Shown: positions 53,984 to 62,733, numbered from the stretch's first letter. The stretch is 64,000 nt of DNA from ZC4RG17 sp036380875 (GCA_036380875.1 DASVDX010000087.1:30888-94887); one strand, 5' to 3'. Notes: a model not told the origin generated them from the letters alone. Program-made: numbers and translations.

Positions 53984-54015
53984 CGTAATCAGCATAGGCG
54001 ATTACGCCGATTACG
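53984..54015. promoter_or_regulatory. CGTAATC/GATTACG repeats, likely operator of the CGNR regulator
   Basis: CGTAATC at 53984-53990 and GATTACG at 54000-54006 make an inverted repeat with a 9-nt gap; another GATTACG follows at 54009-54015 (9-bp period). A related TAATTAC lies at 53963-53969. The repeats sit in the 77-bp divergent gap. Confidence 0.65.
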
Positions 54016-54034
54016 CAACAGGAGGTGTCTGGCG

Positions 54035-54217
54035 ATGATGGCTGTGTTCTGTGACGATCTCGGGAAGCGTGTCCTCATCGACCTTCGGTCCATCACCGAG
54101 GTGAAGGGAGACTACGGGAGGATCGCCCTCGGGTACCGGTGCATCTGCGGAAAACACGGGCGGCTGTATGCAGGACGCGAGCGGCTATCGGGAGGAATGA
54201 GCGGCCACGTCGCCTGA
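54035..54217 (+). CDS. Small CxC protein of unknown function
   Basis: 60 aa. GGAGG stands about 10 nt ahead of tandem ATGs (54035, 54038). A beta-rich VLIDLRSITEV stretch, then YRCICGKHGRLYAGRE, where Cys-Ile-Cys plus His could bind a metal. It is divergent from the CGNR regulator and 28 nt ahead of the TPP-enzyme gene. Not recognised. Confidence 0.6.
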   Translation: MMAVFCDDLGKRVLIDLRSITEVKGDYGRIALGYRCICGKHGRLYAGRERLSGGMSGHVA

Positions 54218-54245
54218 TTCTCGCCCACCCCGGTAACGTCGGGGC

Positions 54246-55874
54246 ATGGCGAAGGTCCATGGTGGAACTCTCATAGCCCGCGCTCTCAAGCGGGAAGGCG
54301 TCGACACGATCTTCACGCTGACCGGAGGCCACATCGTCCCGATCCTGGACGGTTGCGTCCAAGAAGGGATCCGGATCGTCGACGTCAGGCACGAGCAGTC
54401 GGCGGCCCACGCCGCCGAGGCCTACTCCCGGCTCACCGGGCGCCTCGGGGTGGCCGCCGTCACGGCCGGACCGGGAGTCACGGACGCCGTGACAGGCGTG
54501 GCCAACGCCTTCTACTCGAACACCCCGATGCTCCTGCTGGGGGGTCGCCACCTCACCCGCCAGGAGTTGATGGGTGGTCTCCAGGAGATGGACCACCCCC
54601 GTCTCTTCCACTCCACAACGGTCTGGTCCGCTACCGCCGCCCAACTCGACCGCCTCCCCGACTACATCGCCACCGCGGCCAGGAGGGCTTTCGCCGGGAG
54701 GGGAGGCCCCGTTTTCTTGGACGTGCCGATGGACGTCCAGTTCCACATGATCGAAGAGGACGCCGTGACCTGGCCGTCGGACTACCGATCCAACGCCAGC
54801 AAGGGCGCGGACGCCGAAACGCTGGATGCGATCGTCGCCCGTCTGGCGGCGGCCGAGCGCCCAATGATCTTCGCCGGGGCCGGATCGCGGGCGGGCGAGG
54901 AGAATCCCTACCCGGAGCTGGCCGAGGCGCTGGGAGCTCCCACCTACCTCAACAGCCGGGCACGTGGCTCCCTCCCGCATGGGCATCCTCTGCTCGGCAA
55001 CCACACGCGCTCGCAGGCGATGGCCGAAGCCGACGTGGTGCTCGCTCTGGGCGTGGACTGGGACTTCCGCACCGGCTACGGCCAGAAGATCTCCCCGGAG
55101 GCGTTCGTGATCCAGGTGGATGCCGAACCGTCCAAGGTCGGCTGGAACCGCCCCGCCCATCTCGGTGTCGTGGCCGACCCGGCCACAGTGGCGCGACAGC
55201 TCGTCGCGCGGGCTGCCGAGTTCGCCCGCGAGCAGAGTCAGTGGTCGGAAGGAGTGATGGCAGCCGACCGCGCCAAGCAGGCCGAATTCGAAGCCCAAGC
55301 CGCCGACGAGTCGTCGCCCGTCAACCCCCAGCGGTTCGCCCGCGAGGTGGCGGAGTTCTTCGGCCCCGACTCCATCGTGGCGGTCGACGGAGGCGACATC
55401 GTCTCCACCACCGCCCGCTGGCTGCAGGTCTCCCACCCTGGCCATGTCCTCGACCCGGGCCCCTTCGGCACGTTGGGGACCGGGGCGCCCTTCGCCATCG
55501 CCGCCAAATGTGTTTTCCCCGAGAAGCGGGTCGGCATCGTGTACGGCGACGGGGCATTCGGCTTCACCGGATTCGAGTACGACACGATGGTGAGGCACAA
55601 CCTCCCCATCGTCGGCGTTCTCGGGAACGACGGGGTATGGAACAACATCAAGACGTTCCATCGGTTCAGCTTTCCTGACCGGCTGGTGGCCACCGACCTC
55701 GGACGGCGCCCCTACGCCGAGGTCGTGGCGGCGCTGGGTGGCCATGGCGAAGTCGTCGACGAGCCCAGCCAATTGGCAGATGCCCTGAAGAGAGCCGAAG
55801 CGTCGGGATTGCCGGCACTCGTCGACGTGCACATCGCCGAGACGATGCGGATGTCCTCGAACTACAACCAGTGA
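54246..55874 (+). CDS. Thiamine-pyrophosphate enzyme, acetolactate synthase-like
   Basis: 542 aa. TPP-activating Glu in VDVRHEQSAAHAAEAYSR, central cofactor-like domain, and the TPP/Mg motif GIVYGDGAFGFTGFEYDTMV with GNDGVWNN at the C-terminus. Family choices include acetolactate synthase-like, 2-hydroxyacyl-CoA lyase and oxalyl-CoA decarboxylase; no small regulatory ALS subunit is present, so not the anabolic IlvB. ATG 6 nt behind TAACGT (leaderless). Confidence 0.88.
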   Translation: MAKVHGGTLIARALKREGVDTIFTLTGGHIVPILDGCVQEGIRIVDVRHEQSAAHAAEAYSRLTGRLGVAAVTAGPGVTDAVTGVANAFYSNTPMLLLGGRHLTRQELMGGLQEMDHPRLFHSTTVWSATAAQLDRLPDYIATAARRAFAGRGGPVFLDVPMDVQFHMIEEDAVTWPSDYRSNASKGADAETLDAIVARLAAAERPMIFAGAGSRAGEENPYPELAEALGAPTYLNSRARGSLPHGHPLLGNHTRSQAMAEADVVLALGVDWDFRTGYGQKISPEAFVIQVDAEPSKVGWNRPAHLGVVADPATVARQLVARAAEFAREQSQWSEGVMAADRAKQAEFEAQAADESSPVNPQRFAREVAEFFGPDSIVAVDGGDIVSTTARWLQVSHPGHVLDPGPFGTLGTGAPFAIAAKCVFPEKRVGIVYGDGAFGFTGFEYDTMVRHNLPIVGVLGNDGVWNNIKTFHRFSFPDRLVATDLGRRPYAEVVAALGGHGEVVDEPSQLADALKRAEASGLPALVDVHIAETMRMSSNYNQ

Positions 55875-55877
55875 GGC

Positions 55878-56480
55878 GTGTCGGTCCCGTACCATCTCGT
55901 GACCCACGCCCTGATCGGAGCCCCGCCTCCGGTCGTGTGGGAGTGCCTGTCCGACGTCCAGACGTGGCCGTCGTGGTGGAGATGGCTGCGGGAGGTCGAG
56001 CTGGTCGAGGAGGGTGACGAGGACGGGGTCGGCGCCGTCTTCCGTCAGTCGATCGTGAGCCCGCTCCTGTACGGATTCACCTGGCATGCCCGCCTCGACC
56101 GGGTCGTGAAGCCGTCGCTGATCGAACTCGACTCGTGGGGAGCACTGGAGGGCCGCGGACGGTTCCTCCTCGTTCCGGAAGGGCCGGGTATGACCCATTT
56201 CTCGTTCACCTGGCTGGTCACGACCGCCAAGCGATGGATGAACGTTCTCGCCCCGGTGGCGCGGCCGGCGTTCGTGTGGAGCCACGACCGCCTCATGGAC
56301 GACTTCGCCCGGGGCCTGGCGCGGGTGGCGGGGGCACCGCTCCATGGCGTCAGCCACGAGGCGTTGCGGCCGGGCGCTGCAGGTTTCTTCGAGATGCCGC
56401 CGGTTTCAGAGGAGGAGGATCGCCGCCGCGCCGACCGCCAGGGCATAGATGGCGAAGGGCATCAATCCGACCCGTCGTAG
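55878..56480 (+). CDS. SRPBCC (START/polyketide cyclase-like) family protein
   Basis: 200 aa from GTG 55878, 3 nt after the TPP-enzyme stop. HALIGAPPPVVWECLSDVQTWPSWWRWL is the typical SRPBCC N-terminus; the core ends about residue 155, and the last 45 residues are polar. These proteins bind hydrophobic ligands. The final 75 nt run antiparallel over the end of uppP, so the tail may be an extension into the neighbour. Confidence 0.8.
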   Translation: MSVPYHLVTHALIGAPPPVVWECLSDVQTWPSWWRWLREVELVEEGDEDGVGAVFRQSIVSPLLYGFTWHARLDRVVKPSLIELDSWGALEGRGRFLLVPEGPGMTHFSFTWLVTTAKRWMNVLAPVARPAFVWSHDRLMDDFARGLARVAGAPLHGVSHEALRPGAAGFFEMPPVSEEEDRRRADRQGIDGEGHQSDPS

Positions 56481-57179
56481 GGCGGCCAGCAGGAAGGCGA
56501 TGGCCGCGTAGCCGGACACCGCCGACACGACGAGCCCCACGACGAGCGAGGCGTCGAGGGACGCCTGCTCGGAGATCTCGAGCAAGGAGAGGAGGCCTCC
56601 GCCGGCGATCGTGGGGACCCCGAGCAGGAAGGAGTAGCGGGCCGCCTCGGCGGGCTTGAGCCCCACCGCCTGACCGGTCACGATCGTCGAGCCCGACCGG
56701 CTGAGGCCGGGAAGCAGAGCGGCGGCTTGGGAGACACCGATCAGGAAGGCATGCAGCGGCTTGGCCTCTTCGAGGGTCTTCTCGCCATATGCCAGGCGGC
56801 GGCCGACGAGCAGCACGACGCCGGTGAGGATGAGCGCGGCCCCGATGATGTCGGGGTCGTCCTGGAGTCGCTCGACTGTGTCCTGGAGGGGAAACGCCAC
56901 CAGCACCGGAATGCTCCCGACCAGGAGGAGGAGCCACATCCGCCGAGCCTCCGCGTCCGTGCGGAACTTCAAGAGGCGCAACAGGTCGGCCCGGAAGTAG
57001 ACGAGGACGGCCAGCAGGGTCCCCAGGTGGAGAACCGCCGAAACGAGAAGCGACGGTTCGGCGACCTCCAAACCCAGAGCCGTCAGAAAAGCGGGGACCA
57101 GCACGAGATGGCCCGACGACGAGATCGGCAGGAATTCGGTCAGGCCTTGGACGAGGCCCCAGATGATGGCGGCGAGCAC
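56406..57179 (-). CDS. uppP: Undecaprenyl-diphosphatase (BacA type)
   Basis: 257 aa, eight or so TM helices. Catalytic motifs GLTEFLPISSSGHL (residues about 12-25, with Glu and His) and PGLSRSGSTIV (Arg). Removes the terminal phosphate from undecaprenyl diphosphate to recycle the carrier lipid of cell-wall synthesis; extra copies confer bacitracin tolerance. GTG start 8 nt behind TAACGT. Confidence 0.94.
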   Translation of the reverse strand: MLAAIIWGLVQGLTEFLPISSSGHLVLVPAFLTALGLEVAEPSLLVSAVLHLGTLLAVLVYFRADLLRLLKFRTDAEARRMWLLLLVGSIPVLVAFPLQDTVERLQDDPDIIGAALILTGVVLLVGRRLAYGEKTLEEAKPLHAFLIGVSQAAALLPGLSRSGSTIVTGQAVGLKPAEAARYSFLLGVPTIAGGGLLSLLEISEQASLDASLVVGLVVSAVSGYAAIAFLLAALRRVGLMPFAIYALAVGAAAILLL

Positions 57180-57190
57180 GGGACGGCACG

Positions 57191-57721
57191 TTACCCAGAG
57201 CCGGCGCCAACCCCTACGACAAGTCGACCATCGGCGACGGCGGCGGCCGCTTCTCCCACCGCCTCGGCAGGGACGGCGATCGTCCCCCGGGAGTCACCGA
57301 ATGCATCTGCCTCGCCACGATCGACGACCCGCGCCGGTATCTCTCGGGGCGGACTGTCCTCTCCCAGCACGACGGCCACCGCCGACGTTCCCGGGGGAGC
57401 GTGATCCGGCACTGGTGCTTCGATGAGCAGCCACCCATCCGGCACCGACACCTCCGACAGCATCGACGGGACCAGTGGGTCCCCGGCGCGCAAGTCCGTG
57501 GCCGCCACCCCGCCTTCTGGCTCCACCTCCGGGACGACCCCCGAGGGCACCTCCCGGTAGGTGAGGTGCTCGGACTCGATGCGTGTGCCGGCCGGGACGT
57601 CCACGGCGAGGAACGGAACCGCGGCCGTGGGAGGCGGCGCCAACTCCGACCACGCGGCTACTGCCACGAGCAGAGCGCCTGCGAGCCATCTCGACAGGGG
57701 AGGGCGCTCGAACCACAGCAC
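57191..57721 (-). CDS. Membrane-anchored SAF-domain protein (CpaB/FlgA-like)
   Basis: 176 aa. TM about 10-28, then an SAF domain with VPFLAVDVPAGTRIESEHLTYREVP, GVAATDLRAGDPLVPSML, as in the pilus protein CpaB and flagellar FlgA. No other pilus gene is adjacent. GTG start 6 nt behind TAGGTT (leaderless). Confidence 0.78.
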   Translation of the reverse strand: MLWFERPPLSRWLAGALLVAVAAWSELAPPPTAAVPFLAVDVPAGTRIESEHLTYREVPSGVVPEVEPEGGVAATDLRAGDPLVPSMLSEVSVPDGWLLIEAPVPDHAPPGTSAVAVVLGEDSPPREIPARVVDRGEADAFGDSRGTIAVPAEAVGEAAAAVADGRLVVGVGAGSG

Positions 57722-57761
57722 GCCCCGAACCTACGAGACCGCGCGCAGGGAGGAAAGGGGG

Positions 57762-58019
57762 TCAGTCGGAGCTGGAGTCGCTCTTGGATTCCGACTTGTT
57801 GTTGGAACTCGACTTGCTGCTGCTGCTGGAGCGAGACGAACCCGAACGCGAGTCGGTGACGTAGTAACCAGAGCCCTTGAAGACGATCCCACTGGCGTGG
57901 AACACCTTCTGGAGCGCGCCACCGCACTCGGGATGAACGCTCAGCGGCTTGTCGGAGAACTTCTGGAACACCTCCAGGCGTTCGCCGCACTCCTTGCATC
58001 GATATTCGTACGTGGGCAT
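57762..58019 (-). CDS. FmdB-type zinc ribbon protein with Ser-rich tail
   Basis: 85 aa. Begins MPTYEYRCKECGERLEVFQ, the FmdB ribbon. Zinc ligands: Cys8, Cys11, then VHPECGG, where His29 stands in place of the first Cys of the usual CPECGG, and Cys32. The last 30 residues are almost only Ser, Lys, Asn and Asp (low complexity). FmdB proteins are small regulators, first tied to formamidase/methylamine expression. Confidence 0.87.
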   Translation of the reverse strand: MPTYEYRCKECGERLEVFQKFSDKPLSVHPECGGALQKVFHASGIVFKGSGYYVTDSRSGSSRSSSSSKSSSNNKSESKSDSSSD

Positions 58020-58113
58020 GTCTGAGTGACCTAGCTACTCGTCGGTGGACGGCCGCTCATTGTAAACCGGCGACGCCCCGATCCCATTCCCGCCCCTCCT
58101 ACAATCGCCTTTC

Positions 58114-58716
58114 GTGCCCCCTGCACTCCTCGCTCTTCTCGCCGTGCTCGGCGCCTACATCATCGGCAGCCTCGACTTCGCGGTGGTGGTGGGTCGGATG
58201 CACGGGGTCGACATCCACCAGGTCGGAAGCGGCAACCCGGGCACCGCCAACGTCATGCGGACCTTGGGCCGGGGGCCGGCGGCCATGGTGCTCCTCGGGG
58301 ACATGCTCAAGGGAGTGATCGCGGCAGCTATCGGCATGGCCGCCTCCGGGGACCCGCAATCCACGCTCGCGCTCGGGGCCGGCCTGGCCGCCGTCATCGG
58401 TCACTGTTTTCCGGTGTTCCACCGGTTCCGCGGCGGAAAGGGAGTGGCGACTGCCCTCGGTGTCGTCCTCTTCGTCATCCCTCTCGGCGGGGTCGTGCTC
58501 GCCGCGGTGTGGGCCCTCGTCGTCGCCCTGTCCCGGATCTCTGCGCTCGGGTCCCTCGCCTTGTCGCTCGCCGCGGTTCCAGTCGCCTTCTGGCAGGGGT
58601 TGCGGGGCACGGCGTTGGTTCCCTTCGCCGCCATGTTCCTCTTGGTGATCGTGCGCCACCGCTCGAACATCCAGCGCCTGCTCGCAGGGGAGGAGCACTC
58701 CGTTACCCGAAACTGA
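58114..58716 (+). CDS. plsY: Acyl-phosphate:glycerol-3-phosphate acyltransferase
   Basis: 200 aa, five TM helices. Motifs VGSGNPGTANVMRTLG, and GHCFPVFHRFRGGKGVATALG (acyl-phosphate-binding) are complete. It starts phospholipid synthesis by acylating glycerol 3-phosphate. GTG start 8 nt behind TACAAT (leaderless). Confidence 0.93.
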   Translation: MPPALLALLAVLGAYIIGSLDFAVVVGRMHGVDIHQVGSGNPGTANVMRTLGRGPAAMVLLGDMLKGVIAAAIGMAASGDPQSTLALGAGLAAVIGHCFPVFHRFRGGKGVATALGVVLFVIPLGGVVLAAVWALVVALSRISALGSLALSLAAVPVAFWQGLRGTALVPFAAMFLLVIVRHRSNIQRLLAGEEHSVTRN

Positions 58717-58746
58717 CCCTCGTCGCGGTTACTAGCCTCGGCGACG

Positions 58747-59874
58747 ATGACCGACATCGCCGAGCAAATCCGTTCGCTGCCATCAGAGGTCCGCGCCCGT
58801 CTCGACGCCTACGGATTCGATGAAGGGTGGTTCATCGGCGAGGTGAAACGCCTGGACGAGGAAGGACGAAGGGACAACCGGGTCAAAGGGCAGGTGGCCC
58901 CTCCCGCCGACGAGGACATCACGGACCTCCCCGAAGCCGGCAGTGACGAGTGGAAGGCTCTGACCGACGACGGCCTCGCCGAGCTCGAAGCCGGACGAGC
59001 GGCCCTGGTCGTCCTCGCCGGGGGCATGGCGACGCGCATGGGCGGGGTGGTCAAGGCCCTGGTAGAGGCGCTGCCCGGACACACGTTCCTCGACCTCCGT
59101 CTCGCCGGCCATCGGGCGCTGGAAGAGCGGGTCGGCCGCCGGATCCCCTTCTGGCTGATGACGAGCCACGCCACCGATCGAGCGATCCGGGAGGCTCTCG
59201 GCGACCGCCTCGACGGCTACTACATCGCCACCTTCCCGCAGATGGTGTCGCTCCGCCTCGAACCGGACGGCGGCCTCTATCTCGACGACGACGGCCTGCC
59301 TTCGGAGCACGCCCCCGGCCACGGCGACTTCCCCGACGCCCTCCGCCGCAGCGGCCTGCTCGACCGGTTCCTGGGGGAGGGCGGCCGGTACGTGACCTCC
59401 GCCAACCTCGACAACATCGGCGCCACGCTCGACCCGACCCTGATCGGCATGCATCGCCGGCTCGGTGGGCAGGTGACCTGCGAGGTCGTCGACAAGCAAG
59501 GCAGCGACAAGGGAGGGATACCGGCGCGGCTCGACGGGCGCCCCATGATCCTCGAAGAGTTCCGCATCCCAGAGACGTTCGATCCGGCCACGGTGCGGGT
59601 ATTCAACACCAACACGTTCCACTTCGACGCGCGCTCTCTGGCCGACCTCGACCTGGATTGGACCTATTTCGTGGTCGAGAAAGAGGTCGATGGCCGCAAG
59701 GTGATCCAGCTCGAGCGGCTCGTCAACGAGGTGGCGATGGTTCTCGACACGCGCTTCGTCCGTGTCCCTCGTGACGGTGCGAAATCCCGCTTCCTCCCCG
59801 TCAAGGACTCGGACGCCCTGGAGGAGAAGCGCCCCTCCCTGGAGCTGGTTGCCCGGGAGCGGGGGATGATCTGA
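58747..59874 (+). CDS. UTP-sugar-1-phosphate uridylyltransferase (eukaryotic UGP type)
   Basis: 375 aa UDPGP family. Nucleotide loop LVVLAGGMATRMGG, base-recognition LTSHAT-like MTSHATDRAI, VTSANLDNIGATLDP, and late VFNTNTFHFDA. Makes UDP-glucose or UDP-N-acetylhexosamine. This is the eukaryote-type fold, not bacterial GalU, although in mycobacteria galU occupies the same place before moeA. ATG 8 nt behind TAGCCT. Its stop overlaps the next ATG. Confidence 0.85.
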   Translation: MTDIAEQIRSLPSEVRARLDAYGFDEGWFIGEVKRLDEEGRRDNRVKGQVAPPADEDITDLPEAGSDEWKALTDDGLAELEAGRAALVVLAGGMATRMGGVVKALVEALPGHTFLDLRLAGHRALEERVGRRIPFWLMTSHATDRAIREALGDRLDGYYIATFPQMVSLRLEPDGGLYLDDDGLPSEHAPGHGDFPDALRRSGLLDRFLGEGGRYVTSANLDNIGATLDPTLIGMHRRLGGQVTCEVVDKQGSDKGGIPARLDGRPMILEEFRIPETFDPATVRVFNTNTFHFDARSLADLDLDWTYFVVEKEVDGRKVIQLERLVNEVAMVLDTRFVRVPRDGAKSRFLPVKDSDALEEKRPSLELVARERGMI

Positions 59875-61097
59875 TGCGCCCGCTCGAGGAAGCCCGGGCC
59901 GAGGTGCTGGCGGCGGTGTCCCCGCTCGGAGCCGAGACCGTGCCGCTCCCCGAGGCCGAGGGCCGCATCCTCGCCGAAGATGTGCGGGCTCCGGGCGACG
60001 TGCCGCCCTTCCCCAACTCGGCGATGGACGGATTCGCCGTCATCGCCGCCGACGTCCAATCTGCTCCCGTGCGTCTGCGGGTCATCGAAGACGTCCCCGC
60101 AGGTTCCGTGGCCACCCGGACCGTCACTCCCGGGACGGCCATCAAGATCATGACCGGCGCTCCCATGCCGCCCGGTGCCGACGCCGTGGTGAAGGTCGAG
60201 GTGACCCGCCAGCCCGACCCGGAAATGGTGGAGATCCTCGAGTCGGTGGCGCCCGGAACCGCCGTGCGGCCCGCCGGCGGAGACATGGCGGCGGGATCCC
60301 TCGTCCTCGAAGCGGGCCGGGCGCTCGGGCCCGTCGAGTTGGGCTTGCTCGCCACGGCCGGAGTCGGCAGCCCGCGGGTGGGGCGCCGACCGCGGGTGGC
60401 GGTGATGGCGACTGGGGACGAGTTGCGCCCCGCGGAAACCGTCGACCTCCAACCGGGTCAGATCCGTGACTCCAATCGCCCGCTGCTGCGTGGCCTGATC
60501 CACGAGGCCGGAGGCGAAGTGATCGACCTGGGGATCGTCGCCGACGAGGAAGGCGCGCTGACCGAGGCGCTGGGCCGGGCTGCCGAAGAGGCCGACGCCA
60601 TCGTCACGTCGGGCGGGGTGTCGATGGGCGAATACGACCTGATCAAGCGGGTCCTCTCGGCGCGGGGGACGGTCGATTTCTGGCAGGTGGCGATGCAGCC
60701 TGCCAAGCCGTTCGCCTTCGGCCACATCGAATCGGTGCCGCTGTTCGGGCTACCGGGCAACCCGGTGTCGGTGATGGTGGCGTTCGAGCAGTTCGCCCGC
60801 CCGGCGCTGTTGAAGATGCAAGGCGCCACCCGGCTGCTGCGGCCGAGGATCGTGGTGCCGATGGGAGAGGCGATCGACACCGATCCCGAGAAGGTGGTGT
60901 TCGTCAGGATCGCCCTCCGCCGGGAGGGGGACCAACTCGTGGCACGCTCGTCCGGCGGTCAGTCATCGAACGTCCTGTCGGCGCTGGGCGCCGCCGATGG
61001 GCTCGCCGTGGTCCCGGTCGGGACGGGTCGCGTGGAAGAGGGGGGTCTCGTCGAGGTGGAGTTGTTCCGTCACCCGTCAGCGGAGTTCGGCCGATGA
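59874..61097 (+). CDS. moeA: Molybdopterin molybdenumtransferase MoeA / gephyrin-like Glp
   Basis: 407 aa with the four gephyrin-E domains: PFPNSAMDGFAV, GTAIKIMTGAPMPPGADAV, the MoCF-type TSGGVSMGEYDLIK with LFGLPGNPVSVMV, and the C-terminal barrel. Inserts molybdate into adenylated molybdopterin. In Corynebacterium the paralogue Glp also binds FtsZ and a membrane receptor GlpR encoded in the same cluster; the order here suggests this gene may be a Glp. TGATG overlap with the UGPase stop. Confidence 0.9.
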   Translation: MRPLEEARAEVLAAVSPLGAETVPLPEAEGRILAEDVRAPGDVPPFPNSAMDGFAVIAADVQSAPVRLRVIEDVPAGSVATRTVTPGTAIKIMTGAPMPPGADAVVKVEVTRQPDPEMVEILESVAPGTAVRPAGGDMAAGSLVLEAGRALGPVELGLLATAGVGSPRVGRRPRVAVMATGDELRPAETVDLQPGQIRDSNRPLLRGLIHEAGGEVIDLGIVADEEGALTEALGRAAEEADAIVTSGGVSMGEYDLIKRVLSARGTVDFWQVAMQPAKPFAFGHIESVPLFGLPGNPVSVMVAFEQFARPALLKMQGATRLLRPRIVVPMGEAIDTDPEKVVFVRIALRREGDQLVARSSGGQSSNVLSALGAADGLAVVPVGTGRVEEGGLVEVELFRHPSAEFGR

Positions 61098-61567
61098 CCG
61101 AAAACCTCCCTCACCTGAACCCCGAAGGGGAGGTCCACATGGTGGACGTAGGCCGAAAGGACGTGACCACCCGGCGCGCCACCGCCGAAGCCCGGGTGAG
61201 GATGTCGCCGGAGCTCACCGAGCGTCTCTTCTCCGGCGACTTGCCCAAAGGAGACGCTCTGGCGACGGTCCGGCTCGCCGGGATCATGGCCGCCAAGCGC
61301 ACGCCGGAGCTGATCCCGCTCGCCCATCCCATCGGTCTCGACTCCGTCGAAGTCCGGGTCGAACGCGTCGAGGCCGGGGTCAGGATCGTGGCGGAGTGCT
61401 CGGTGACAGCCCGAACCGGTGTGGAAATGGAGGCGCTGACGGCAGCGGCTGTGGCCGCATTGGCGTTGTACGATATGGTCAAAGGAGTCGAGCGGGATGT
61501 GGTCGTCGAAGGGATCCGACTCCTGTCCAAGTCCGGCGGACGATCGGGGGATTGGAGCGCAGAATGA
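61094..61567 (+). CDS. moaC: Cyclic pyranopterin monophosphate synthase
   Basis: 157 aa. Begins HLNPEGEVHMVDVGRKDVTTR; has MAAKRTPELIPLAHPI and EMEALTAAAVAALALYDMVK, the full MoaC signature. Converts (8S)-3',8-cyclo-GTP to cPMP in molybdopterin synthesis. Overlaps moeA by 4 nt. No moaA, moaE or moaD is in the window. Confidence 0.94.
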   Translation: MTENLPHLNPEGEVHMVDVGRKDVTTRRATAEARVRMSPELTERLFSGDLPKGDALATVRLAGIMAAKRTPELIPLAHPIGLDSVEVRVERVEAGVRIVAECSVTARTGVEMEALTAAAVAALALYDMVKGVERDVVVEGIRLLSKSGGRSGDWSAE

Positions 61568-61646
61568 ACCGTGTATCCGCCGTGCTCGTTGGCTCGTCAT
61601 TCATCGTTGACTAACCTGTCGCAAACCTTTTCCGGAGTCAGAACCA

Positions 61647-62087
61647 ATGCATGCCAGCCTCATCGTTGCTCTGCTCGTCATCGCCACGGTGTGGGGTTTC
61701 TATCTCCTGCCGTCACTGATGGGCGACAGACGCGACGCCCCCCTGAGTTCCACTGAGCAGTTCGATCGCTGGACCTCTCTCATGGCTGACGTCCAGCGCC
61801 GCCAGTACAACGCCTCGGCGGCCTCCAAGCGGTTGACCGTGCGGGCTCGGAGGCGGCGGGTTCTGACGGTTCTGGTCAGCCTGGCCGTGATGACGCTTGC
61901 GGTGGCCTGGTGGCGCAACTCGCTCACCTGGCTCCTCATCCACCTGGCCGTCGACGTACTCCTCGCCCTGTACGTGGCGGTGCTCATCCAGATCCGCCAG
62001 AACCACCAATACCGGATGGCGGTCAGCACCCTGCCCACCCGTCAGGCCGAACGCAAGGAGTCCCAAGTCCGAGTGATCGCCCGCTGA
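61647..62087 (+). CDS. Small membrane protein in GlpR position
   Basis: 146 aa. N-terminal TM about 3-20 (LIVALLVIATVWGFYLLPSL), a cytoplasmic basic linker of about 50 residues with RLTVRARRRR, then two TM helices about 72-110 and a short charged tail. Layout and gene place (after UGPase and MoeA) match GlpR, the gephyrin-like receptor of the corynebacterial divisome; sequence similarity must be tested. GGAG stands 11 nt before the ATG. Confidence 0.6.
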   Translation: MHASLIVALLVIATVWGFYLLPSLMGDRRDAPLSSTEQFDRWTSLMADVQRRQYNASAASKRLTVRARRRRVLTVLVSLAVMTLAVAWWRNSLTWLLIHLAVDVLLALYVAVLIQIRQNHQYRMAVSTLPTRQAERKESQVRVIAR

Positions 62088-62094
62088 GCGCCGG

Positions 62095-62733
62095 GTGCCC
62101 GACCTTCCGTTCATCGGCGACATCCGGGCCGAGCTCGACGACCGCTTCCGCGCCCGGGAAGTAGCAGTCACCCGAGGCCGTGACCTGATCCGTGCCGCGG
62201 CCAACGCCATCCGTGCTCTTCACCGGGGCGAGTGGGACGTCGCCGACGAGAGGCTCTCCGAAGCCGACGCCATCCACAACGAGATCGTCGGCCACATCTC
62301 CACCCAGCCGGCCATGTTCGACGCCGGCTTCTTCACCGATGCGGTGAAGGAGCTCGCCGAGGCGCATCTCACCCGAGCCCTGTTCCGCGGCGACCCTCTT
62401 CCCGGTCCTGCCGACCTGTCCATCGATCCGATCCCGTGGCTGCATGGCCTGGGCGAGTCGGTGGGGGAGCTCCGGCGCCGCCTCCTGGACCTGTTGCGGG
62501 AGGGAGAAGTCGAAGAGGCGGAGCGGCTCCTCGAAGCGATGGACGACATCGTCGACCAACTCGCCGAAATCGACTACCCGGACGGCATGACTCACGGTTT
62601 GAGACGCACAACCGACGTCGCCCGTTCACTCACCGAGCGCTCCCGGGCCGACCTGACGACGACCGTCGTCCAGGAGCGGCTCAGCCGGCGGCTCGATTCT
62701 TGGAAGGGACGAGCTCCCGAGAGCTCGTCCTAG
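62095..62733 (+). CDS. Translin family protein
   Basis: 212 aa, all alpha. IGDIRAELDDRFRAREVAVTRGRDLIRAAANAIRAL, then EYVEA-like DAGFFTDAVKELAEAHL, then DPIPWLHGLGESVGELRRRLLDLL are translin segments. Eukaryotic translin binds RNA and single-strand DNA and with TRAX forms the C3PO RNase; bacterial and archaeal homologues are little known. Starts 7 nt after the GlpR-like gene, so likely one operon. GTG start. Confidence 0.78.
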   Translation: MPDLPFIGDIRAELDDRFRAREVAVTRGRDLIRAAANAIRALHRGEWDVADERLSEADAIHNEIVGHISTQPAMFDAGFFTDAVKELAEAHLTRALFRGDPLPGPADLSIDPIPWLHGLGESVGELRRRLLDLLREGEVEEAERLLEAMDDIVDQLAEIDYPDGMTHGLRRTTDVARSLTERSRADLTTTVVQERLSRRLDSWKGRAPESSS

